Below, in pieces: positions 34,847 to 43,013 of a DNA stretch of 64,000 nucleotides (the first letter of the stretch is position 1; every line of letters begins with the position of its first letter). The notes beneath the pieces were generated by a model that ran no database searches, had not been told where the DNA came from, and saw only the letters and a list, made by a program, of their open reading frames with translations. The translations under genes and the position numbers were made by a program. The DNA is from CAWCFV01 sp963794995 (GTDB lineage: Bacteria; Actinomycetota; Actinomycetes; JACCUZ01): assembly GCA_963794995.1 (NCBI GenBank), contig CAWCFV010000002.1, forward strand, positions 1,426,001 through 1,490,000, written 5' to 3'.

Positions 34847-34887
34847 CCACCCCGCCCGGGGTGGATGGCCCCGGCCTGGTGCCGGGG
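34847..34887 (-). repeat. Two adjacent hairpins between rpmJ and rpsM
   Basis: CCACCCC-GCCC-GGGGTGG (34847-34864) and CCCCGGC-CTGGT-GCCGGGG (34869-34887), each a perfect 7-bp stem. They could be a partial terminator or a control structure for the rpsM-rplQ part of the operon. Confidence 0.5.
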
Positions 34888-34977
34888 GTGACCCGTCGTC
34901 CGTGTCGGACGTCGGGGTGCGTCGAGCTTGTCGGGTAGGTCGAGAGGACCTGCGTTCGGTGCTGCAGTGTCGGGGCG

Positions 34978-35091
34978 TCAGCCCTGGCGCTGCTTGTGAC
35001 GTGCGTTGTCGCAGATCACCATGACCCGGCCGTGACGGCGGATCACCTTGCACTTGTCGCAGATCTTCTTGACGCTGGGCTTGACCTTCAT
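34978..35091 (-). CDS. rpmJ: 50S ribosomal protein bL36 (zinc-binding form)
   Basis: A 37-residue protein, MKVKPSVKKICDKCKVIRRH and so on. Cys11, Cys14, Cys27 and His32 bind zinc. Its usual place is between infA and rpsM, as here; the gap to infA is 58 bp. Confidence 0.95.
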   Translation of the reverse strand: MKVKPSVKKICDKCKVIRRHGRVMVICDNARHKQRQG

Positions 35092-35149
35092 ATGGGTGTC
35101 TACTCAGCCTCGGTCTGGGTCTCGTCGTTCGGGTCGAGCACGGGACGGA

Positions 35150-35371
35150 CTACTTGTAGCGGTAGACGATGCGCCCGCGGTTGAGGTCGTACGGGCTGAG
35201 CTCCACCACGACGCGGTCCTCGGGGAGGATCCGGATGTAGTGCTGGCGCATCTTCCCGCTGATGTGGGCGAGGACCTTGTGGCCGTTGGTCAGCTCCACG
35301 CGGAAGAACGCGTTCGGCAGTGCCTCGACCACGGTGCCCTCGATCTCGATGACCCCATCCTTCTTGGGCAT
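35150..35371 (-). CDS. infA: Translation initiation factor IF-1
   Basis: 73 residues, MPKKDGVIEIEGTVVEALPN onward, ending LNRGRIVYRYK; a single S1/OB-fold domain that occupies the ribosomal A site during initiation. The ATG start is fixed by family length. First gene of the infA-rpmJ-rpsM-rpsK-rpsD-rpoA-rplQ operon, with a predicted promoter about 165 bp upstream. Confidence 0.97.
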   Translation of the reverse strand: MPKKDGVIEIEGTVVEALPNAFFRVELTNGHKVLAHISGKMRQHYIRILPEDRVVVELSPYDLNRGRIVYRYK

Positions 35372-35534
35372 GTCCTCCACAATCCGTCGCCGTTCGGGGC
35401 CCCCGTCCGGCGGTCTCGCCGGGCAGGGTCGTGCTGGTGGTGCGGTGCTGCGGTGAGGGCTCACTGGTGACGTGCTCACGCGTGCCGACCCAGCCGCGGG
35501 GCGTGCGTGAACGAGGCTCGTGAGCCAGCGTCGG

Positions 35535-35564
35535 AGTCTACGCCACTGCCGCCCGGAGCGCCAA
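35535..35564 (-). promoter_or_regulatory. infA operon promoter (-35 TTGGCG, 18 bp, -10 TAGACT)
   Basis: Minus-strand TTGGCG (35559-35564) and TAGACT (35535-35540), 18 bp apart, in the 230-bp gap between the DUF1707 gene and infA. The leader would be about 155 nt. Confidence 0.55.
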
Positions 35565-35601
35565 AACGCCGCCGGGCGGGCCGGTAGGGCGCCGGTCGGG
35601 C

Positions 35602-36039
35602 TCAGGACCGCCGGAACCGCCCGCTCAGCGTGCCGGCCAGCAGCACCGCGCCCCAGGGCCCGGCGACCCAGGCCGGCCAGAAGTACACCCAGCCCTGGCT
35701 CAGGCTGACGATCCCCCAGATCACGACGTTCACGAGGACGGCGGCCAACCAGACGCCCCACGCCGCGCGCAGCGCGGCGGCGCCACCCCGGCCGGTCCGG
35801 GCCGGTGGCCGTGCGGTCGGCTCGTCCCCGGTCCGGGCGGGAGCCGTCCCCGGGCGCGGCAGGTCGGCGGTGAGCGGGGCGAGGTCGCCCCGCGTGCGGG
35901 CGGCCAGGGCCGCGTCCAGCCGCTCGTAGAGCTCCTCGACGCTCAGGCGGCCCTCCGCGTGGGCGCCCCGCAGCCGGTCGGCCACGGCGTCCCGCTCGGC
36001 GTCCGAGGCCCGCAGGCCGGGGTCGTGCGGCTCGCTCAC
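35602..36039 (-). CDS. DUF1707 small membrane protein
   Basis: 145 residues from a GTG that overlaps the map stop by 4 bp. Residues 8-62 are a DUF1707 domain (LRASDAERDAVADRLRGAHA ... LSVEELYERLDAAL), a short helical module common in actinobacteria, followed by a Pro/Arg linker and two membrane helices (about 88-113 and 117-138). Function unknown; related modules are found in membrane-associated or DNA-binding small proteins. The overlap implies coupling to map. Confidence 0.82.
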   Translation of the reverse strand: MSEPHDPGLRASDAERDAVADRLRGAHAEGRLSVEELYERLDAALAARTRGDLAPLTADLPRPGTAPARTGDEPTARPPARTGRGGAAALRAAWGVWLAAVLVNVVIWGIVSLSQGWVYFWPAWVAGPWGAVLLAGTLSGRFRRS

Positions 36040-36851
36040 GAGACGGCCTGCACGCCCAGCCGGCCGAGGCGCTCCACCCCGCCGTCCAGCGCGGTGAGGA
36101 CCCACGGCCCCCGGTCGGTGAGGACGAAGGTGTGCTCGAAGTGGGCGGACAGCCCGCCGTCGGCGGTGGAGACCGTCCAGCCGTCGTCGAGCTCGCGGGT
36201 GAACCGGGCCCCGAGCGTGAGCATCGGCTCCACCGCGAGGGCCAGGCCCCGGACCAGCTTCGGGCCGCGGCCGGGCCGCCCGTAGTTGAGCAGGTGGGGC
36301 TCCTGGTGCATCTCGGTGCCGATGCCGTGCCCGCCGTACTCCTCGACGATGCCGTACTCGCCCTGCGACCGGGCGTAGCTCTCGACGGCGTGGCTGATGT
36401 CGGTGAGCCGTCCGCCGAGCCGGGCCGCCGCGAAGCCCCGCCACATCGACTCCTCGGTGACCCTCAGCAGCTCGCGCGCGTCGTCGGGGACCTCTCCGAT
36501 CGCGAGGGTCACGGCCGCGTCACCGTGCCACCCGTCCAGGATCGCCCCGCAGTCGATGGACACGACGTCGCCCTCGGCCAGCGCCCGGGGGCCGGGGATC
36601 CCGTGCACCACCTCGTCGTTGACCGACGCGCAGATCGACCCCGGGAACGGCGGGACCGACGGGTGCGGCTGATAGCCCTTGAAGGACGGCACGGCGCCGG
36701 CGCCACGGATGCTGGACTCCGCGAGCTGGTCGAGCTCCTTGGTCGTCACGCCCGGTCGGGCCGCCTCTGCGAGGGCCTCGAGGGTGCGGCCGACCACGAG
36801 GCCGGCCTCCCGCATCAGGGCCACCTCGGCATCGGTCTTGATCTGGATCAT
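36036..36851 (-). CDS. map: Type I methionine aminopeptidase
   Basis: 271 residues from the ATG of MIQIKTDAEVALMREAG. The metal ligands sit in SIDCGAILDGWHGDAA, GGHGIGTEMHQ, LAVEPMLT and AHFEHTF. It removes the initiator methionine from nascent proteins. GGAGAAGG precedes this ATG; an earlier in-frame GTG would add 11 residues without family support. Between adk and the DUF1707 gene, the usual secY-adk-map order. Confidence 0.96.
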   Translation of the reverse strand: MIQIKTDAEVALMREAGLVVGRTLEALAEAARPGVTTKELDQLAESSIRGAGAVPSFKGYQPHPSVPPFPGSICASVNDEVVHGIPGPRALAEGDVVSIDCGAILDGWHGDAAVTLAIGEVPDDARELLRVTEESMWRGFAAARLGGRLTDISHAVESYARSQGEYGIVEEYGGHGIGTEMHQEPHLLNYGRPGRGPKLVRGLALAVEPMLTLGARFTRELDDGWTVSTADGGLSAHFEHTFVLTDRGPWVLTALDGGVERLGRLGVQAVS

Positions 36852-36905
36852 CCGCTCGCGCCTTCTCCGGAACACGTCGTCCACTGCACTCTCGTCCGGC
36901 CGCCG

Positions 36906-37559
36906 TCAGTCGCCGAACCGGCGCAGCGCGTTGATCGCACGGTCGGTCACGTCCTCGACGGGGCCGGTCGCATCGACACCGCGCAGCAGGCCCTTGTCAC
37001 CGTAGTAGCCGATGAGCGGCGAGGTCTGGTCGGCGTAGACCTCGAGCCGGTGCCGGATCGTGTGCTCGCTGTCGTCGTCGCGCTGGAACAGCTCGCCGTC
37101 GCAGCGGTCGCAGGTTCCCTCCGACGCCGGCGGGTCGAAGTCGACGTGCCAGACGTGGCCGCAGCGACGGCAGGTGCGGCGGCCGGACAGCCGACGGACG
37201 ACCTCCTCGTCGTCGACGACCAGCTCCAGCACGACGTCGATGGCCGCTGACCGGTCGGCGAGCAGGCCGTCGAGGACCTCCGCCTGGTGCACGGTGCGCG
37301 GGAAGCCGTCGAGCAGGAAGCCCTCCGACGCGTCGTCCTGGGCCAGGCGTTCGGTCACCATCCCGATGGTGACCTCGTCGGGCACCAGGTCGCCCGCGTC
37401 CATGAACTTCCGCGCCTCGAGGCCGAGGTCGGTGCCCTCGCTGACGTTGGCGCGGAAGATGTCACCGGTCGAGATCTTGGGGACGGCGAAGTGCGAGGAG
37501 ATGAACTGCGCCTGGGTGCCCTTCCCGGCACCGGGCGGCCCGACGAGGACGAGTCGCAT
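36906..37559 (-). CDS. adk: Adenylate kinase (zinc-LID form)
   Basis: 217 residues. P-loop GPPGAGKGTQ (7-16); FLLDGFPRTVHQAE (81-94) binds AMP; the LID carries Cys130, Cys133, Cys150 and Cys153, a structural zinc site. Interconverts ATP + AMP and 2 ADP. 100 bp after secY. Confidence 0.97.
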   Translation of the reverse strand: MRLVLVGPPGAGKGTQAQFISSHFAVPKISTGDIFRANVSEGTDLGLEARKFMDAGDLVPDEVTIGMVTERLAQDDASEGFLLDGFPRTVHQAEVLDGLLADRSAAIDVVLELVVDDEEVVRRLSGRRTCRRCGHVWHVDFDPPASEGTCDRCDGELFQRDDDSEHTIRHRLEVYADQTSPLIGYYGDKGLLRGVDATGPVEDVTDRAINALRRFGD

Positions 37560-37659
37560 CAGGACTCCTCCCTGTCCGAGCCGATCCCGGGCACCACCGA
37601 CGGCACAGCCGGCGGCGTCGTCGATGGCATCGTCGACGCCGACGTCATCGCGGGCGGCA

Positions 37660-38964
37660 CTACCGGAGGAAGCCCTCGTAGTTGCGCTGCTGGAGCTGGC
37701 TCTCGATCTGCTTCACCGTCTCCAGACCGACGCCCACGATGATGAGGATGGCCGTGCCACCGAACGGGAAGTTCTGGTTGGCGTTGAACAGCGCCAGTGC
37801 CATCAGCGGGACCAGCGCGATCGCGCCGAGGTACAGCGCGCCGGGGAGGGTGATCCGCGACAGGACGTAGTCGAGGTACTCGGCCGTCGGGCGGCCGGCC
37901 CGGATGCCGGGGATGAAGCCGCCGTACTTCTTCATGTTGTCGGCGACCTCGGTCGGGTTGAACGTGATCGCCACGTAGAAGTACGTGAAGAACAGGATCA
38001 GGCCGAAGTAGAGGGCCATGTAGAGCGGGTGGTCGCCCTGCACGAGGTACGACTGCACCCAGGTGGCCCACCCCGGCGGGTCCTGCTGGTTGGTGAGGTT
38101 CACCGCGAGGGCCGGGAGGTACAGCAGCGACGAGGCGAAGATCACCGGGATGACACCCGCCTGGTTGACCTTCAGCGGGATGTAGGTCGAGGAGCCGCCG
38201 TACATCCGGCGGCCGACCATGCGCTTGGCGTACTGCACGGGGATGCGGCGCTGCGCCTGCTCGACGAAGACGACCAGCGCCACCAGGACCAGGCCGGCTG
38301 CCACGACGACCGCGAAGACGCCCAGGCCCTTGGTGACCTTGATCTGCCACAGCGACGTCGGGAAGCCGGCCGCGATCGAGGTGAAGATCAGCAGCGACAT
38401 GCCGTTGCCGATGCCCCGGTCGGTGATGAGCTCGCCGAGCCACATGATGACGCCGGTCCCGGCCGTCATGACGATGACCATCACGACGATGCCGAAGATG
38501 CCGATGTCGGTGAAGATGATGTCGTTGGGGCAGCCGCGGAACAGCTGGCCGGGCTGACGGGCCAGCGCGATCAGGCCGGTCGACTGCAGCACCGCGAGCC
38601 CGATGGTGAGGTACCGGGTGTACTGGGTGAGCTTTGCCGTGCCGCTCTGGCCCTCCTTCTTGAGGGCCTCGAACCGTGGGATCACCACGGTGAGCAGCTG
38701 CACGATGATGCTCGCGGTGATGTACGGCATGATGCCGAGCGCGAAGACCGACAGCTGGAGCAGCGCACCGCCGCTGAACAGGTTGATCAGGCTGTAGAGC
38801 CCGGTGTCGGCGTTGTTGTCGATGCAGTCCTGGACGGCCTCGTAGGACACACCGGGGGTCGGCAGGACCGAGCCGACCCGGAACAGCGCCATGATCCCCA
38901 GCGAGAAGAGGATCTTCGAGCGCAGGTCGGGCGTGCGGAACGCCCGAGCGAACGCGGTGAGCAC
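37660..38964 (-). CDS. secY: Protein translocase subunit SecY
   Basis: 434 residues with ten membrane segments. The plug region follows TM1 (SVLPTPGVSYEAVQD), and GSSTYIPLKVNQAGVIPVIF and the cytoplasmic loop PTEVADNMKKYGGFIPGIR are conserved. It forms the Sec channel with SecE/SecG. In the gap of 201 bp to rplO lies a long hairpin, so secY may be partly uncoupled from the ribosomal genes upstream. Confidence 0.98.
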   Translation of the reverse strand: MLTAFARAFRTPDLRSKILFSLGIMALFRVGSVLPTPGVSYEAVQDCIDNNADTGLYSLINLFSGGALLQLSVFALGIMPYITASIIVQLLTVVIPRFEALKKEGQSGTAKLTQYTRYLTIGLAVLQSTGLIALARQPGQLFRGCPNDIIFTDIGIFGIVVMVIVMTAGTGVIMWLGELITDRGIGNGMSLLIFTSIAAGFPTSLWQIKVTKGLGVFAVVVAAGLVLVALVVFVEQAQRRIPVQYAKRMVGRRMYGGSSTYIPLKVNQAGVIPVIFASSLLYLPALAVNLTNQQDPPGWATWVQSYLVQGDHPLYMALYFGLILFFTYFYVAITFNPTEVADNMKKYGGFIPGIRAGRPTAEYLDYVLSRITLPGALYLGAIALVPLMALALFNANQNFPFGGTAILIIVGVGLETVKQIESQLQQRNYEGFLR

Positions 38965-39098
38965 GAGATCCTCCGATGGTCACGGTCGGCGCCCGCGAGA
39001 CAGCGGGGCGCGACGGCTAGCTGGTCGCCGGGCCAGGGCCAGGGGCGCGACAGGACTCTAACAGCCCCGCCGATGCCTCCCCCTCGGCCGACCTGATG

Positions 39099-39161
39099 CC
39101 ACGAGTGGCGCGAGCTGGCTGCTCCAGGGACTCTGGAGCGACCGGCTCGCGCCACTCATGG
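39099..39161. repeat. Long hairpin between rplO and secY
   Basis: A perfect 13-bp outer stem (GAGTGGCGCGAGC with GCTCGCGCCACTC), extended by three further pairs after one mismatch, plus an inner 7-bp stem GCTCCAG/CTGGAGC with loop GGACT. It begins 5 bp beyond the rplO stop. Candidate terminator/attenuator inside the spc operon. Confidence 0.75.
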
Positions 39162-39165
39162 ACGG

Positions 39166-39606
39166 TCAGAGGAGGGTGGTGGTGCCCCCGGCGGCCTCGA
39201 TCTTGGCCTTGGCGCTGGCCGAGAACCTGTGCGCGCTGACCTGCAGCTTCACACCGGCCTCGCCGTCGCCGAGCACCTTGACCAGCTCACCCTTGCGCAC
39301 GGCGCCCTTGCCGACGAGGTCGTCGACCGTGACCTCGCCGCCGTCCGGGAACAGGGCGGTCAGCTTGTCGAGGTTCACGACCTGGTACTCGGTGCGGAAC
39401 GGGTTGGTGAAGCCGCGCAGCTTGGGCAGGCGCATGTGCAGGGGCATCTGGCCGCCCTCGAAGCGTGCGGGCACCTGGTAACGCGCCTTGGTGCCCTTGG
39501 TGCCGCGGCCGGCGGTCTTGCCCTTGGAGCCCTCGCCGCGACCCACGCGGGTCTTGGCGGTCCTGGCCCCCGGGGCCGGACGCAGGTGATGGACCTTGAG
39601 CGTCAT
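39166..39606 (-). CDS. rplO: 50S ribosomal protein uL15
   Basis: 146 residues; KVHHLRPAPGARTAKTRVGR, then GKTAGRGTKGTKAR, the glycine-rich RNA-binding N-terminus, and the conserved C-terminal fold. Between rpmD and secY in the spc operon. Confidence 0.97.
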   Translation of the reverse strand: MTLKVHHLRPAPGARTAKTRVGRGEGSKGKTAGRGTKGTKARYQVPARFEGGQMPLHMRLPKLRGFTNPFRTEYQVVNLDKLTALFPDGGEVTVDDLVGKGAVRKGELVKVLGDGEAGVKLQVSAHRFSASAKAKIEAAGGTTTLL

Positions 39607-39609
39607 GAC

Positions 39610-39795
39610 TTAGTCGACCTCCTCGACGGTGACCAGGTGCCGCACCGTGTTGACCATGCCGCGGATCTCGGGCCGGTCCTCCTTGACGACGACGTCGTGG
39701 AGGCGCTTGAGCCCGAGCGTGCGCAGCGTCTCGCGCTGGTTCTTCTTGCCACCGATCCCGGACCGGGTCTGGGTGACCTTGAGTCGCTTGCCCAT
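39610..39795 (-). CDS. rpmD: 50S ribosomal protein uL30
   Basis: 61 residues, MGKRLKVTQTRSGIGGKKNQ onward, normal length. The ATG shares one base with the rpsE stop (TGATG), showing translational coupling; longer upstream extension in the same frame is an artefact within rpsE. Confidence 0.96.
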   Translation of the reverse strand: MGKRLKVTQTRSGIGGKKNQRETLRTLGLKRLHDVVVKEDRPEIRGMVNTVRHLVTVEEVD

Positions 39796-40406
39796 CAGGA
39801 TCCCATCCCGGCGGCACGGGCCCGCAGCAGCGATGCCGGAGCGACGTCCTCGAGCGGCAGCCCACGGCGGGCCGCGACGGCCTCCGGACGCTCGAGGCCC
39901 TGCAGGGCTGCGACCGTGGCGTGCACGATGTTGATCGGGTTGGACGACCCGAGCGACTTCGACAGCACGTCGTGGATCCCGGCGCACTCCAGCACCGCAC
40001 GCACCGGCCCACCGGCGATGACACCGGTACCGGGCGACGCCGGCTTGAGCATCACCACACCGGCGGCCTTCTCGCCCTGGATGGGGTGCGGGATGGTGCC
40101 CTGGATCCGCGGGACCTTGAAGAAGTGCTTCTTGGCCTCCTCGACGCCCTTCGCGATCGCGGCGGGCACCTCCTTGGCCTTGCCGTAGCCGACGCCCACG
40201 GTGCCGTCGCCGTCACCCACGACCACGAGGGCCGTGAAGCTGAACCGGCGGCCGCCCTTGACGACCTTGGCGACGCGGTTGATCGCGACGACGCGCTCGA
40301 CGAACGCGGTCTTCTCGGCCGCACCGCCGCCTCGACTGTCGCGGCGGTCGCGGCGCTGGCCGTCGCCGCCGCCGGCAGCGCCACCTCGACGCTGGGGTCC
40401 GGGCAT
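39795..40406 (-). CDS. rpsE: 30S ribosomal protein uS5
   Basis: 203 residues with a Gly/Arg-rich N-terminal extension (MPGPQRRGGAAGGGDGQRRD). The core FVERVVAINRVAKVVKGGRR and VGVGYGKAKEVPAAI segments, involved in decoding fidelity, are intact. Between rplR and rpmD. Confidence 0.97.
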   Translation of the reverse strand: MPGPQRRGGAAGGGDGQRRDRRDSRGGGAAEKTAFVERVVAINRVAKVVKGGRRFSFTALVVVGDGDGTVGVGYGKAKEVPAAIAKGVEEAKKHFFKVPRIQGTIPHPIQGEKAAGVVMLKPASPGTGVIAGGPVRAVLECAGIHDVLSKSLGSSNPINIVHATVAALQGLERPEAVAARRGLPLEDVAPASLLRARAAGMGS

Positions 40407-40455
40407 CAGTGGTCCCTCTTCTCACACATCGGGTACGTACTCGTCTCGGTCGTCG

Positions 40456-40833
40456 TCACAGGGCCAGCCCCGCTTCGCGGGCGCCGTCGGCGATCGCGGC
40501 GACGCGACCGTGGTACCGGTTGCCGCCACGGTCGAAGACGACCGACTCGACACCGGCCGACTTGGCGCGCTCGCCGACGAGCTCGCCGACCTTGCGCGCC
40601 TTCGCGGTCTTGTCGCCGTCGAAGCCGCGCAGGTCGGCCTCCATCGTGGAGGCGGACGCGAGCGTCCGGCCGACCACGTCGTCGACGACCTGCACGAACA
40701 CGTGCCGGCTCGAGCGGGTCACGACCAGGCGGGGGCGCATGGTCGTGCCGCTCACCTTCTTGCGGACCCGCAGGTGACGGCGGGACCGGGCGACGTTCTT
40801 GTCGCCGCGGCGGATCTTGATTGCCAGCGACAT
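40456..40833 (-). CDS. rplR: 50S ribosomal protein uL18
   Basis: 125 residues; RRHLRVRKKVSGTTMRPRLV and the C-terminal GNRYHGRVAAIADGAREAGL are signatures. Binds 5S rRNA with uL5. 2 bp after rplF. Confidence 0.97.
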   Translation of the reverse strand: MSLAIKIRRGDKNVARSRRHLRVRKKVSGTTMRPRLVVTRSSRHVFVQVVDDVVGRTLASASTMEADLRGFDGDKTAKARKVGELVGERAKSAGVESVVFDRGGNRYHGRVAAIADGAREAGLAL

Positions 40834-40835
40834 GA

Positions 40836-41375
40836 CTACTTACCAGCCTTTCCGGCCTTGCGGCGGATGACCTCGCCCTGGTACCGCACGCCCTTGCCCT
40901 TGTACGGGTCGGGCTTGCGGAGCTTGCGGATGTTGGCGGCGACCTCGCCGACCTTCTGCTTGTCGACGCCCGACACGGAGAAGCGCGTGGGGTTCTCGAC
41001 GACGAAGGAGATGCCGTCCGGCGCCTTGACGACGACCGGGTGGGAGAAACCGAGCGCGAACTCCAGGTCGCTGCCCTTGGCGGCGACCCGGTAGCCGGTG
41101 CCGACGATCTCGAGGACCTTGGTGTAGCCCTCGGTGACGCCCTGGACCATGTTGGCCACCAGGGTGCGGGACAGACCGTGCAGGGCGCGGTTGGTCCGCT
41201 CGTCGTTGGGACGGGTCACCTGGAGGGTGCCGTCCTCGGCGCGGGCGATCTGGATGGGCTCGGGCACGGTGTGCTCGAGGCTGCCCTTCGGTCCCTTGAC
41301 GGTGACCGCCTGGCCGTCGAGGGTGACCTCGACGCCCGACGGGACGGTGATCGGGAGACGTCCGATGCGCGACAT
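40836..41375 (-). CDS. rplF: 50S ribosomal protein uL6
   Basis: 179 residues; MSRIGRLPITVPSGVEVTLD to the conserved PDPYKGKGVRYQGE near the C-terminus. Two repeated alpha/beta domains near the factor-binding region. Follows rpsH. Confidence 0.98.
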   Translation of the reverse strand: MSRIGRLPITVPSGVEVTLDGQAVTVKGPKGSLEHTVPEPIQIARAEDGTLQVTRPNDERTNRALHGLSRTLVANMVQGVTEGYTKVLEIVGTGYRVAAKGSDLEFALGFSHPVVVKAPDGISFVVENPTRFSVSGVDKQKVGEVAANIRKLRKPDPYKGKGVRYQGEVIRRKAGKAGK

Positions 41376-41387
41376 GTCAGCTGCCCC

Positions 41388-41795
41388 TTACCAGACGTAG
41401 GCGAGGACTTCCCCACCCACGCCCTTCTTGCCGGCCTGGCGGTCCGTGAGCAGCCCGGACGACGTCGAGATGATCGCGACGCCGAGGCCACCGAGGACAC
41501 GCGGCAGGTTCGTGGACTTGGCGTAGACCCGCAGGCCGGGCTTGCTGATCCGCTTGATGCCGGCGATCGAGCGCTCCCGGTTCGGGCCGTACTTGAGGTC
41601 GAGCACGAGGGTCTTGCCGACCTCGTCCTCGGTCGGCTCGTCCACGTGCCAGCCACCGATGTAGCCCTCCTGCTGGAGGATCTCGGCGACGTGGGTCTTG
41701 AGCTTGCTGTGGGGCATCGCCACGGTGTCGTGGTACGCCGTGTTCGCGTTGCGCAGACGAGTCAGCATGTCTGCGATCGGGTCGGTCATGGTCAT
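41388..41795 (-). CDS. rpsH: 30S ribosomal protein uS8
   Basis: 135 residues, MTMTDPIADMLTRLRNANTA to GGEVLAYVW. Binds central-domain 16S rRNA and in E. coli represses the spc operon at rplE; no such site was identified here. The gap to rpsN holds a short hairpin. Confidence 0.97.
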   Translation of the reverse strand: MTMTDPIADMLTRLRNANTAYHDTVAMPHSKLKTHVAEILQQEGYIGGWHVDEPTEDEVGKTLVLDLKYGPNRERSIAGIKRISKPGLRVYAKSTNLPRVLGGLGVAIISTSSGLLTDRQAGKKGVGGEVLAYVW

Positions 41796-41826
41796 GGCTT
41801 GTGCCGCTTTCTCGCCGGGGTTTCCC

Positions 41827-41845
41827 CCCGCCCTGTACGGGCGGG
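41827..41845 (-). repeat. Short hairpin between rpsN and rpsH
   Basis: Perfect 7-bp stem CCCGCCC-TGTAC-GGGCGGG in the 96-bp gap. Too weak alone to call a terminator. Confidence 0.4.
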
Positions 41846-41891
41846 CGGACCTACGGCGTTCTCGGAGTGTCTCGAGGAGATCGGGGGTCGG

Positions 41892-42077
41892 TTACCAGCT
41901 GCTCTTGGTGATGCCGGGGAGCTCGCCCGCGTGGGCCATCTCCCGGAAGCACACCCGGCACAGCCCGAACTTGCGGTACACCGAGTGAGGGCGGCCGCAG
42001 CGCTGGCAGCGCGTGTAGCCACGCACCTTGAACTTCGGCTTGGCGGCAGCCTTGTTGACAAGCGCGGTCTTGGCCAT
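41892..42077 (-). CDS. rpsN: 30S ribosomal protein uS14, zinc-binding (type Z)
   Basis: 61 residues, MAKTALVNKAAAKPKFKVRG onward. Cys24, Cys27, Cys40 and Cys43 form the zinc ribbon; this is the short housekeeping form. 2 bp after rplE. Confidence 0.97.
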   Translation of the reverse strand: MAKTALVNKAAAKPKFKVRGYTRCQRCGRPHSVYRKFGLCRVCFREMAHAGELPGITKSSW

Positions 42078-42079
42078 GA

Positions 42080-42631
42080 TCAGGCCTCCTTGAACGGGAA
42101 ACCGAGGTGCCGCAGCAGGGCACGACCCTCGTCGTCGGTTCGAGCGGTGGTCACGACCGTGATGTCCATGCCGCGGACGCGGTCGATCCTGTCCTGGTCG
42201 ATCTCGTGGAACATGGACTGCTCGTTGAGACCGAACGTGTAGTTGCCGTTGCCGTCGAACTGCTTCGGCGACAGCCCCCGGAAGTCGCGGATGCGCGGCA
42301 GCGCCAGCGACAGGAGCCGGTCGAGGAACTCCCACATCCGGTCGCCGCGCAGCGTGACGTGGCAGCCGATCGGCATGCCCTCGCGCAGCTTGAACTGCGC
42401 GATCGACTTGCGGGCCTTGGTGACCTGCGGCTTCTGGCCGGTGATCGTGGCGAGGTCCTTGATCGCACCGTCGATCAGCTTGGAGTCCTTCGCCGCGTCA
42501 CCGACACCCATGTTCACCACGATCTTGACCAGACCGGGGACCTGCATGACGTTGGCGAACTCGAAGTCCTCGCGCAGCTTGCCGACGATCTCGCCGCGGT
42601 AGCGCTCCTTGAGGCGGGGCTTGGCCGACAC
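42080..42631 (-). CDS. rplE: 50S ribosomal protein uL5 (start uncertain)
   Basis: From the GTG of VSAKPRLKERYRGE the protein has 183 residues, close to the Streptomyces length; VMQVPGLVKIVVNMGVGDAA and the terminal RHLGFPFKEA are intact. It binds 5S rRNA and contacts P-site tRNA. The start is problematic: an ATG overlapping the rplX stop (TGATG at 42666) has an ideal GGTGAGGA before it and reads MSTATTT, like other actinobacterial uL5 N-termini, but is out of frame with the body by one base. A GTG at 42679 is in frame but lies within that ribosome binding site. A missing base near 42645 would reconcile all this. Confidence 0.93.
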   Translation of the reverse strand: MSAKPRLKERYRGEIVGKLREDFEFANVMQVPGLVKIVVNMGVGDAAKDSKLIDGAIKDLATITGQKPQVTKARKSIAQFKLREGMPIGCHVTLRGDRMWEFLDRLLSLALPRIRDFRGLSPKQFDGNGNYTFGLNEQSMFHEIDQDRIDRVRGMDITVVTTARTDDEGRALLRHLGFPFKEA

Positions 42632-42665
42632 GGCCTTCTCGTCCTGGTGGTGGTGGCAGTGCTCA

Positions 42666-43010
42666 TCAGATGTCCTCACCGGTCCGCTTGGCGTAGCGGA
42701 CTCGCACGGTCTTCTCGCGGCCGTCGCGGTCGACCTTCTCGACGCGGTAGCCCACCCGGCTGCCGACCTTCTTGCCGTCGACCTCGACCACCAGCATCAC
42801 GTTGCTCGCGTGGACGGGGGCCTCCTGGGTCACGATGCCGCCGGTCTTGGCGCCACGGGTCGACTGACCGACCTTCGTGTGCTTCTTGATCCGGTTGACA
42901 CCCTCGATCAGGACCTTGCCCGTCTCCGGGTAGGCCTCGATCACCTTGCCGGTGACGCCCTTGTCCTTGCCGGTGACCACGATGACGCGGTCGCCCTTCT
43001 TGATCCTCAT
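42666..43010 (-). CDS. rplX: 50S ribosomal protein uL24
   Basis: 114 residues, MRIKKGDRVIVVTGKDKGVT (KOW motif), one of the first proteins to join the large subunit. Starts 3 bp after rplN; its stop overlaps an ATG that is the expected rplE start. Confidence 0.97.
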   Translation of the reverse strand: MRIKKGDRVIVVTGKDKGVTGKVIEAYPETGKVLIEGVNRIKKHTKVGQSTRGAKTGGIVTQEAPVHASNVMLVVEVDGKKVGSRVGYRVEKVDRDGREKTVRVRYAKRTGEDI

Positions 43011-43013
43011 CGG

